Source: Candidatus Parvarchaeota archaeon
GTDB lineage: Archaea > Nanobdellota > Nanobdellia > CSSed11-243R1
DNA length: 6,904 nucleotides
Assembly: GCA_003563585.1 (NCBI GenBank)
Contig: PWUQ01000010.1
Coordinates: forward strand, 1 to 6,904
Direction of reading: 5' to 3'
Shown here: piece by piece, positions 1 through 4,688 of the stretch
Position numbering within the stretch: the first letter of the stretch is position 1
How the letters are laid out: each line of letters starts with the position of its first letter
Translations under genes and position numbers: made by a program
The notes under the pieces: model-generated
Database searches by the model: none
What the model saw: the letters and a program-made list of their open reading frames with translations, nothing else
Told to the model about the DNA's origin: nothing

Positions 1-79
1 CTGCATCAGGCGATTTCAATTCCACCTGATATGCTTTTTTTTCTTTCGGGTCAGAAATAACTAATTTAAACTCTGCCAT
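1..79 (-). CDS. rps6e: Ribosomal protein S6e, 5' part only (runs off the window)
   Basis: The gene starts at ATG 79-77 and continues past the left edge, so only 26 residues are visible. They begin MAEFKLVISDPK and continue to a YQVEL segment, which I recognise as the conserved N-terminus of archaeal/eukaryotic S6e of the small ribosomal subunit. The start is fixed by a strong SD sequence, GGGAGG (94-89 on the minus strand), nine bases upstream. An earlier ATG at 86-84 is followed at once by TAA and cannot be the start. Location downstream of infB agrees with the common archaeal infB/rps6e neighbourhood. The first bases of the window read through in frame and show no adapter. The family call rests on a short N-terminal piece plus this context. 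Confidence 0.87.
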   Translation of the reverse strand, partial: MAEFKLVISDPKEKKAYQVELKSPDA

Positions 80-145
80 TTTACATAACCTCCCAGACAG
101 TTAAACTGCCAGTCATTGTTGTTGTAAAAAACAAAAGAATAAGGG

Positions 146-153
146 TTTTTAAA
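146..153 (-). promoter_or_regulatory. Probable TATA box of rps6e
   Basis: The minus strand reads TTTAAAAA here. Transcription would start about 25 bases downstream, near 123, giving a leader of roughly 45 bases that contains the SD sequence at 94-89. The region is A/T-rich, so alternatives such as CATAAAAA slightly upstream cannot be excluded. Confidence 0.45.
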
Positions 154-179
154 GGTTTTTATGCAATTTGTTAAAAATA

Positions 180-497
180 TCATCCATACATGTTTGTTGT
201 ATTAGCAGTACTATATCTATTTAACACATCTTCAATAGAAAACCCATATTTATTTTCCAAATTATCCAATCCTTGTTTATACGCATTACTTAACTCTCCA
301 AGTTTGAGTAGATTATCTATAATTTGTGTTGTTGTTTGTCCAAGATATGCTTTTTCCATAAATTCAAATTTTTTTTCATTGACAGAATCATCTAAATTTT
401 TTATTTCTTCCATTACAGAATCAAAATCTTTTCCTTCCTCTAAGAGATTTTCAATATTCTCAAATTTTTTTCTTAATTCATCTTTTTTAACAATCAT
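180..497 (-). CDS. Unknown helical protein, 105 residues
   Basis: I do not recognise this family. It is a charged, soluble-looking protein without signal peptide or membrane segment. The first half is rich in Lys, Glu and Asp in heptad-like patterns (for example KKFENIENLLEEGKDF), suggesting helices or a coiled coil; a second helical stretch carries LLKLGELSNAYKQGLDNL, and the C-terminus is polar and ends NMYG. The reading frame could begin at a GTG at 506-504, but that codon lies inside the SD motif GAGGTGAT. ATG 497-495, six bases after GAGGTG (509-504), is the better start. It has its own good TATA box, so it is a separate unit between infB plus the 91-residue gene and rps6e. That it is a real gene is well supported by promoter, SD and continuous frame; its function is open. 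Confidence 0.75.
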   Translation of the reverse strand: MIVKKDELRKKFENIENLLEEGKDFDSVMEEIKNLDDSVNEKKFEFMEKAYLGQTTTQIIDNLLKLGELSNAYKQGLDNLENKYGFSIEDVLNRYSTANTTNMYG

Positions 498-537
498 ATC
501 AATCACCTCATATTGTTACTATCTATAAGTAAATACA

Positions 538-547
538 TATATATAAA
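538..547 (-). promoter_or_regulatory. TATA box of the 105-residue gene
   Basis: The minus strand reads TTTATATATA, a near-ideal archaeal TATA box. Counting about 26 bases downstream puts the transcription start near 517, about 20 bases before ATG 497, which leaves just enough leader for the GAGGTGAT SD sequence. This independently supports the ATG start at 497. Confidence 0.7.
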
Positions 548-556
548 TGTTTTGTT

Positions 557-832
557 TTAGAAATAATCTTCTCGAATTCTTTTGTATTTTTGGAATTTTT
601 GATAATTCTCAAGGTTATTTATATAAGCGTGGTAAAGTTCTAAATTTGGATTATGTCCTGCAAGATTAGAAAATATGTAGATTATACTTCTTGTATTATT
701 GAAAAATATTTCCTCTATCATTCCTTCTTTTTCTAATATATTTTTTTTTAGAGATTTGTCTGGATGTATCTTATATTCTTCTAAAAGTTCCTTTGTTTCA
801 TTTATTAGTTTTTCTAACATTTTAACCAGCAT
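557..832 (-). CDS. Unknown small protein, 91 residues, overlapping the infB stop
   Basis: This is an unrecognised small soluble protein. The N-terminal third is charged and helical (MLEKLINETKELLEEYK); the middle contains a more hydrophobic stretch (RSIIYIFSNLAGHNP); the C-terminus is aromatic and basic (YQKFQKYKRIREDYF). No zinc or catalytic motif is visible. ATG 832-830 overlaps the end of infB by 11 bases, and a second in-frame ATG at 820-818 would give 87 residues. Neither has a clear SD sequence, so translation is probably coupled to termination on infB. No separate promoter was found, so it is likely cotranscribed with infB. The helical, basic character would suit RNA or ribosome binding, but that is only a guess from context. 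Confidence 0.68.
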   Translation of the reverse strand: MLVKMLEKLINETKELLEEYKIHPDKSLKKNILEKEGMIEEIFFNNTRSIIYIFSNLAGHNPNLELYHAYINNLENYQKFQKYKRIREDYF

Positions 833-2570
833 TTTTGAATTCCTGGATGATACTCAATTCTTCCTCACTTAATTCCCCTTTGAATCTATTTTCAATTATT
901 TCCATATGACTTCTTGGAATGAAGGAGATAAGTTCATCTTCTTCGTGTATATGTCTTCCAACTGTAGCATTAGTTATCGAAACAGCGACTTGCTCACCAG
1001 ATTGAACTTCTGTAACAGATTTTCCCTGCTTTTGAATTTCTTTTATTTTTCCAATTTCTTTACCATTCTTTTTTATTAATCTTGTCCCTGTTTTTATTCT
1101 TCCCATTACTTCAACTCCTACTATTGCGGGGTTGGATTGTCTAAATGTGTATCCCTTTAGTATCTTTATCTTTCCAGGCCATATTAATTTTTCAAAAGCT
1201 AATTTTTTCTCTTCTTCTATTTGAGAATTTTTCCATTCTTTATAATTTTCAAAAAGAGTATATATTATGTCAGCAGAAAATATTTTCACTCTCTTGTCTT
1301 TTGCAATTTGCCTCACTTCTTCTGTTATTTCCGAATCAAACGCAAATATTACACCCAACAGATTATCTTCATTTTTCATTAATTCAGCTTCTATAACGTC
1401 GTTTTTTGTAACATTTCCTATATTTGCCTTTTTTACTGGTAGGTTTATTTGTTCAAACATACCCCTCAATGCTTCTATAGCACCTACAGAATCTGCTTTT
1501 ATTATGACTCCGTTTTCATCTTTCTTAAATATGACATTTTGTATTTCATCTTTGAATTTAAGTTTAGCTTCTTCTATCTCTTCTTGAGTGTTTGCTACTC
1601 TTATGGACATACCCGCAACAGCATTATCAAGTTCTGGAGCAGAAATTTTTGCTCCTGCTGCTGCAGAAACATCTTCAACAGATTGAAATTCTCCTTTATC
1701 GCGAAGTTCTTTTAATGGAGAGGGTTTTAAAATTGCTCTTACTCTTGTTACAAAAGGACCATCTAAACCACCAACTACCATGTTATCTCCTTTTTTTAGC
1801 ACACCATCATAAATTATTACATCTACTGTTTTTCCTAATCCCTTCACTTCTTTAACTTCTAATATATTGCCTTTTGCCGGACCTTCAACTTCAATCTTCA
1901 ATTTTTCTTCAAGATATTTCTGAGAAAGTCCTGTTATATACATCAAAAGTTCACCAATTCCTTCACCTGTTAAACCCGAAACAGGTATTATAGAAACTTT
2001 TTTCGTAAAATCATCAACCCTATCAAATCTTTCAGCTTCAATTCCATAATCTGAAAGAGAAATAACTATCTTGTACAATTGATTATCAAGTTCTTGCTGA
2101 ACATCTGATTCTTGTGATTTGAAACTTTCCATAAAACAATTAGTTTTATTTGTTTTCCAATGAGGAATTAAATCAATTTTATTCGCAGCTACCAAAAATG
2201 GTATTTTTGCCTGTTTTAGTATTGTTATCGCTTCTCTTGTCTGTGCTTTAAAACCCTCGTTTATATCAACAACCAATATTGCTAAATCAGAGATAGAACC
2301 TCCTCTCTTTCTTAAATTTGTAAAAGCTTCGTGTCCAGGAGTATCTATTGTTAAAATTCCAGGTATTGTGAATTTGATATCCATTTTATCTAACATTTTC
2401 CCGCATATATTTTTTATTGAATCAATAGGGATTTCGGAAGCTCCAACATGTTGAGTTATTGCGCCCGCCTCCTTTTTTGCAATAGTTGTGCCTCTAATAC
2501 GATCTAGGATTGTTGTTTTTCCATGGTCTATATGTCCTATCACAGATATTATTGGCTGACGTATATTCAT
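822..2570 (-). CDS. infB: Translation initiation factor aIF5B (IF-2 homologue)
   Basis: This is the GTPase that promotes ribosomal subunit joining and placement of initiator tRNA in the cytoplasm. It has 582 residues from ATG 2570-2568, about normal for archaeal IF5B. The G domain is complete: G1 GHIDHGKT at 12-19, G2 Thr in AGAITQHVG at about 39, G3 DTPGH at 76-80, G4 NKID at 130-133 and G5 SGL at 198-200. A beta-barrel domain II, domain III and a C-terminal barrel (around VMGRIKTGTRLI) follow, ending with the helical tail expected for contact with aIF1A. The frame is open 31 codons further upstream, but that part is hydrophobic, unlike the family, and antisense to a divergent gene, so it is excluded. 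No SD sequence precedes 2570; a TATA-like box about 28 bases upstream suggests a leaderless mRNA. The P-loop, a known intein site in this family, is uninterrupted. Confidence 0.97.
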   Translation of the reverse strand: MNIRQPIISVIGHIDHGKTTILDRIRGTTIAKKEAGAITQHVGASEIPIDSIKNICGKMLDKMDIKFTIPGILTIDTPGHEAFTNLRKRGGSISDLAILVVDINEGFKAQTREAITILKQAKIPFLVAANKIDLIPHWKTNKTNCFMESFKSQESDVQQELDNQLYKIVISLSDYGIEAERFDRVDDFTKKVSIIPVSGLTGEGIGELLMYITGLSQKYLEEKLKIEVEGPAKGNILEVKEVKGLGKTVDVIIYDGVLKKGDNMVVGGLDGPFVTRVRAILKPSPLKELRDKGEFQSVEDVSAAAGAKISAPELDNAVAGMSIRVANTQEEIEEAKLKFKDEIQNVIFKKDENGVIIKADSVGAIEALRGMFEQINLPVKKANIGNVTKNDVIEAELMKNEDNLLGVIFAFDSEITEEVRQIAKDKRVKIFSADIIYTLFENYKEWKNSQIEEEKKLAFEKLIWPGKIKILKGYTFRQSNPAIVGVEVMGRIKTGTRLIKKNGKEIGKIKEIQKQGKSVTEVQSGEQVAVSITNATVGRHIHEEDELISFIPRSHMEIIENRFKGELSEEELSIIQEFKNAG

Positions 2571-2592
2571 GTATATTATCAATAAATAATGC

Positions 2593-2604
2593 TTTAAAAA
2601 TATA
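2593..2604 (-). promoter_or_regulatory. Possible TATA box of infB (leaderless start)
   Basis: The minus strand reads TATATTTTTAAA, centred about 28 bases before ATG 2570. That spacing and the absence of an SD sequence suggest transcription beginning at or within a few bases of the start codon. The match to a directional TATA box is moderate and the upstream BRE is not purine-rich, so this is tentative. Confidence 0.45.
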
Positions 2605-2616
2605 CTGACGGAAAAG

Positions 2617-2624
2617 AATATAAA
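2617..2624 (+). promoter_or_regulatory. TATA box and BRE of the 45-residue plus-strand gene
   Basis: The plus strand reads GGAAAAG (2610-2616) followed by AATATAAA. The purine-rich BRE-like element and the box centred 25-26 bases before ATG 2646 fit a leaderless archaeal promoter. It lies within 75 bases of the oppositely directed infB start, so the spacer acts as a compact bidirectional promoter. Confidence 0.5.
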
Positions 2625-2645
2625 TGGAAGTATTTTTAGATTTTC

Positions 2646-2783
2646 ATGGAAGAAAATATACATTTTGAAGATTGTGAAGATGATACTGGAGTAGAAGCTT
2701 GGGATTTTTTAACAGACGAGCAAAAAGAAAACTTCAAAAAAATAACAAAAAAAGATAAAGAGAATTTAAGTTACATAGGTTAA
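2646..2783 (+). CDS. Unknown 45-residue acidic/basic small protein
   Basis: A short plus-strand frame runs from ATG 2646 to TAA 2781-2783. The protein begins MEENIHFEDCEDDTGVEAWD, so it is strongly acidic with one Cys and one Trp, continues with DEQKENFKKITKKDKEN, which is basic and helical, and ends LSYIG. I do not recognise it. It diverges from infB, has a well-spaced BRE/TATA for a leaderless start, and fills the gap exactly up to adk, with which it shares a four-base TTAA at the two stop codons. Against it: it is short, its Lys codons are A-runs that on the other strand make T-tracts able to terminate adk, and no SD sequence is present. I judge it more likely real than not. Confidence 0.55.
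   Translation: MEENIHFEDCEDDTGVEAWDFLTDEQKENFKKITKKDKENLSYIG
2736..2753 (-). terminator. Probable T-tract terminator after adk
   Basis: On the minus strand two runs of seven T, separated by GTTA, lie about 27 to 44 bases beyond the adk stop codon. U-rich tracts without a strong hairpin are typical archaeal termination signals. They fall inside the Lys-coding part of the opposing 45-residue gene. Termination here would separate the ribosomal protein/adk transcript from infB, which has its own promoter. Confidence 0.45.
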
Positions 2784-3433
2784 GCAAGTTCTTTTTCTTT
2801 TAATGCTTTCATTATTTTTTCTACTTGAACTTCTGGAGGTATATCTACACTATTGCATTCTATGTCTATTTTAATTCCCTTTTTATTATAAAAATCTATT
2901 AATGGCTGGGTTTTTTCTTCATAAACTTTAAGTCTTTGTTCTATTGCTTCTGGCTTATCATCATCTCGTTGGTAAAGTTCTCCATTACATTCATCGCATA
3001 CACCCTCAACTTTAGGTTTAAGGTATAATTTATTGTATATTTTTCCACAATTTTTACATTGTATTCTCGATGAAAGTCTTGCTATTGAAACTTCTCGAGG
3101 TACAACTAAATTTATTGTTGCATCTATATCAGTGATTTCTTCAAGTGCTTCCGCCTGTTCTAAACTTCTTGGAAAACCATCTAATATGAATCCCTTTTGT
3201 GCGTCTTCTTGTTCAAGTCTTTTTTTAAGTATGTTCATAACAATTTCATTCGAAACTAAGACTCCTTTATCTTGAGCTTCTTTTATTACGTTTCCGAATT
3301 CTTCATCATTTCTTGCAGCCCTCAATAAATCACCCATTGATATAACAGGTATATTGTTTAGCTGCGGAGCCATTCTTGAAGAATAAGTTCCTTTACCTGA
3401 GCCTTGTGGACCCATAATAATAAGTTTAACCAT
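2780..3433 (-). CDS. adk: Adenylate kinase, bacterial-type with zinc-binding LID
   Basis: The enzyme interconverts ATP plus AMP and two ADP in the cytoplasm. At 217 residues it is a long-LID adenylate kinase. Visible landmarks are the P-loop GPQGSGKGT (8-16), the NMP-binding segment ISMGDLLR (31-38), ILDGFPR (83-89), the LID with Arg123 and two Cys pairs CKNC (126-129) and CDEC (146-149) that should bind zinc, and DDDKPEAIEQRL (157-168). All expected nucleotide-binding residues seem intact. It is the last gene of the rpl7ae operon: ATG 3433-3431 follows the rpl24e stop by six bases, and a GGTGAT SD sequence overlaps that stop. Most archaea with this cluster have nucleoside diphosphate kinase in this place. 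Many archaea use the unrelated trimeric AdkA type, so this bacterial-type form is itself informative. Confidence 0.96.
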   Translation of the reverse strand: MVKLIIMGPQGSGKGTYSSRMAPQLNNIPVISMGDLLRAARNDEEFGNVIKEAQDKGVLVSNEIVMNILKKRLEQEDAQKGFILDGFPRSLEQAEALEEITDIDATINLVVPREVSIARLSSRIQCKNCGKIYNKLYLKPKVEGVCDECNGELYQRDDDKPEAIEQRLKVYEEKTQPLIDFYNKKGIKIDIECNSVDIPPEVQVEKIMKALKEKELA

Positions 3434-3439
3434 ATTAAA

Positions 3440-3601
3440 TCACCACTTTTTTCTTACCCATTTTACTTTCCTTGCAACTCTCATCTTATCATTTTTTTCA
3501 CACTTAGAAGAACAATAAAATCTAATTTTTCCGTCATTTTTTACAAACATTAATGTATTATTTTTTGCAACCTTCTTTTTACAGAAAGAACACTCTTCCA
3601 T
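3440..3601 (-). CDS. rpl24e: Ribosomal protein L24e, zinc-ribbon type, 53 residues
   Basis: This is a small gene between rps28e and adk. Translation from ATG 3601-3599 gives a protein starting MEECSFCKKKVAKNN, with FYCSSKCEKN in the middle and RKVKWVRKKW at the end. The four cysteines, CxxC at 4 and 7 and CxxxC at 30 and 34, form the zinc site typical of L24e, and the RKVKW tail is also characteristic. Archaeal L24e proteins are usually about 55 to 70 residues, so this is a compact member. The start lies two bases after the rps28e stop, and the G-rich end of rps28e (GGGGGAGA) can serve as its SD sequence. It is part of the large subunit and clearly cotranscribed with its neighbours. Confidence 0.93.
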   Translation of the reverse strand: MEECSFCKKKVAKNNTLMFVKNDGKIRFYCSSKCEKNDKMRVARKVKWVRKKW

Positions 3602-3603
3602 GT

Positions 3604-3888
3604 TTATCTCCCCCTTCCTCTTCCAAGTGGTGCTGCTTCTATTTCTGTGTTTGTTACCATTAATATATCCCCAATTTTAACAGGTCCTTTAACATTTCTT
3701 CTTAAAACTTTTCCTGTATCTCTACCAGCAAGAACTTTACATCTTACCTGTGTCACTTCACCTCTAACACCTGTTCTTGAAACTAATTCAATAACTTTAG
3801 AGGGAGCAGCGCCTTTATACATATCATATTTTTGCTCTTCTTTTGTGAGTTCTTGTTTTCTTACAGGTCTTCTTTGTCTTCTTGCCAT
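3604..3888 (-). CDS. rps28e: Ribosomal protein S28e with N-terminal extension
   Basis: This small-subunit protein has its core in residues about 28-94. [17 protein letters not shown] (37-53) and [16 protein letters not shown] (62-77) match the OB-fold core of S28e closely. The usual archaeal protein is about 70 residues; this one has 94, with an Arg-rich extension ([20 protein letters not shown]) and a tail ending GRGRGR. An internal ATG at 3822-3820 would give a normal-length protein but has no SD sequence. ATG 3888-3886 lies six bases after the rpl7ae stop, in the tight spacing of this operon, with a weak GTGATGAG-like SD spanning the junction. I therefore keep the longer form; the extension probably contacts rRNA. 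Confidence 0.94.
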   Translation of the reverse strand: MARRQRRPVRKQELTKEEQKYDMYKGAAPSKVIELVSRTGVRGEVTQVRCKVLAGRDTGKVLRRNVKGPVKIGDILMVTNTEIEAAPLGRGRGR

Positions 3889-3894
3889 TACTCA

Positions 3895-4254
3895 TCACTT
3901 ATCAAATTCTTTTTTTACGTTTAAGAGTTGCTTTTTTGCTTCTCCTGCATCTAAAACTGCTACTGCAGATGTTGAAACTTCCAATCCTGCAGAAGCTCCA
4001 AGTTCTGTTTTTGTTCCTGCAACAATAAATGGAATCTTTTTTTCTTCACATAAAGCAGGTAAATGCATTACAATCTCGGGTGGGTTTATGTCATTTGCAA
4101 CAACTACTAATTTTGCTTTTTCTCTCTCTATTGCTTTTGTTGCTTCATTAACACCTTTCTTAATCTTGCCACTATTTCTGGCAATTTCAATTACTTCTAA
4201 AGACAAGTCAATTACTTCTTTAGATAATTCCTTTTTTTCATAAGGAGCAGTCAT
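3895..4254 (-). CDS. rpl7ae: Ribosomal protein L7Ae, kink-turn RNA-binding protein
   Basis: L7Ae binds kink-turns in 23S rRNA and, in archaea, in box C/D and H/ACA guide RNAs and RNase P RNA. The protein has 119 residues, normal length, and carries the signature GVNEATKAIER (34-44) whose Asn, Glu and Lys contact the RNA, DINPPEIVMHLP (55-66), and LGASAGLEV (85-93), the loop that recognises the kinked bases. The start ATG 4254-4252 is fixed by a strong SD sequence, GGTGATGAG, beginning 6-10 bases upstream. It is the first gene of the rpl7ae-rps28e-rpl24e-adk operon, with its own BRE/TATA promoter and a leader of about 57 bases. Confidence 0.97.
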   Translation of the reverse strand: MTAPYEKKELSKEVIDLSLEVIEIARNSGKIKKGVNEATKAIEREKAKLVVVANDINPPEIVMHLPALCEEKKIPFIVAGTKTELGASAGLEVSTSAVAVLDAGEAKKQLLNVKKEFDK

Positions 4255-4331
4255 TTCTCATCACCTTCCATCAAACAACACTTATGCATTGCTTTCATAT
4301 TTCATTTGGTAAAGATTAACAATTATATTGT

Positions 4332-4347
4332 CTTTATAAAACTTTTC
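4332..4347 (-). promoter_or_regulatory. BRE and TATA box of the rpl7ae operon
   Basis: The minus strand reads GAAAAG (BRE-like, 4347-4342) directly followed by TTTTATAAAG (4341-4332). The expected transcription start is near 4311, leaving a 57-base leader before rpl7ae that holds the SD sequence. The BRE overlaps the stop codon of the upstream 94-residue gene. Confidence 0.65.
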
Positions 4348-4630
4348 AATTATATTTATCTTTGTAGAAATATTGATTATTTTTCATTTCTATTTTATAA
4401 TTAATGTATAACCAATAAAGACTTTTTTTTATTTCCCTTAAATTGTAATTAATCCCATTACTTTTTTCAATTATTTCTTTAGGACATATTGAAATTAAAT
4501 TTTCTTCAGAATCTTTTTCTTCTGCTATTTTTTCCAAAATACTGTAAATTATTTTATCTTGTTCGTCAAGCTTTAAATAATCTTCTTGTTCTTTTTTAGC
4601 TTTGAAATAATCTTTTATAGGTTCTACCAT
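4346..4630 (-). CDS. Unknown 94-residue protein, possible winged-helix fold
   Basis: I do not recognise the family. From ATG 4630-4628 the protein starts MVEPIKDYFKAKKEQ. Residues about 21-38 look like a first helix (DEQDKIIYSILEKIAEE), CPKEIIEKS (49-57) like a second, YNLREIKKSLYWLYINYKI (62-80) like a recognition helix, and EMKNNQYFYKDK (81-92) like a two-strand wing. This order resembles a winged-helix DNA-binding domain, but that is fold guessing by eye. The frame is open 18 codons further upstream; that part is unlikely, because a TATA box is centred 25 bases before ATG 4630, fitting a leaderless mRNA. Its promoter shares a perfect 22-bp sequence with that of the asparagine synthetase gene, suggesting common control. 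Confidence 0.72.
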   Translation of the reverse strand: MVEPIKDYFKAKKEQEDYLKLDEQDKIIYSILEKIAEEKDSEENLISICPKEIIEKSNGINYNLREIKKSLYWLYINYKIEMKNNQYFYKDKYN

Positions 4631-4650
4631 GATGATAATTAGTTTAAAAT

Positions 4651-4660
4651 TATATAAAAA
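4651..4660 (-). promoter_or_regulatory. TATA box of the 94-residue gene
   Basis: The minus strand reads TTTTTATATA, centred 25 bases before ATG 4630, consistent with leaderless transcription. ACAACAAA lies immediately upstream (4670-4663), in BRE/activator position. The T-run may also help end the transcript of the synthetase gene, whose stop is only 25 bases upstream. Confidence 0.62.
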
Positions 4661-4674
4661 ATTTTGTTGTAAAT
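4653..4674 (+). repeat. 22-bp perfect direct repeat, copy 1 (promoter of 94-residue gene)
   Basis: These 22 bases are identical to 5710-5731 and in the same orientation. The plus strand begins TATAAAAAATTTT and ends GTTGTAAAT. It covers the TATA box and the TTTGTTGT arm of a putative operator in front of the 94-residue gene. Confidence 0.88.
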
Positions 4675-4688
4675 GACTTTGCAACTAG
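4663..4688. promoter_or_regulatory. Second, degenerate copy of the putative operator
   Basis: TTTGTTGT (4663-4670) is followed after exactly 10 bases by GCAACTAG (4681-4688), which agrees at five of eight places with the ACAACAAA arm seen at the same spacing at 5738-5745, including CAAC. The weak arm overlaps the last codon and stop of the synthetase gene. This is supported by comparison with the perfect copy at 5720-5745, not by itself. Confidence 0.45.

Noticed and set aside
1..20. Possible adapter at the left end
   Set aside because: The sequence reads through in the rps6e frame and does not match the reverse complement of the adapter.
119..128. TTGTTGTAAA before rps6e resembles the arm of the putative operator
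   Set aside because: Only a 10-base single arm, lying near the expected transcription start rather than upstream of the TATA box; plausible by chance in A/T-rich DNA.
498..506. GTG start at 506 for the 105-residue gene
   Set aside because: The GTG is part of the SD motif GAGGTGAT that correctly spaces to ATG 497.
190..528. 112-codon plus-strand frame opposite the 105-residue gene
   Set aside because: The minus-strand frame has an ideal TATA box and SD sequence; the plus frame is a Ser/Phe-rich mirror of Lys/Glu codons.
1145..1855. Several overlapping plus-strand frames inside infB
   Set aside because: infB is continuous and fully conserved here; the plus frames overlap each other and look like antisense shadows.
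2571..2663. 31-codon N-terminal extension of aIF5B
   Set aside because: It is hydrophobic and unlike the family, crosses the promoter region and overlaps the divergent small gene; ATG 2570 starts just before the G domain as expected.
3647..4243. 198-codon open frame on the plus strand opposite rpl7ae and rps28e
   Set aside because: It lies antisense to two clear ribosomal protein genes, has low-complexity hydrophobic/Ser/Thr-rich composition and no promoter or SD sequence.
4258..4264. GTGATGA in the rpl7ae leader matches the box C consensus and might form an L7Ae-binding kink-turn for autoregulation
   Set aside because: The bases are the SD sequence itself; I found no box D (CTGA) partner or pairing stem nearby, so no kink-turn can be supported.
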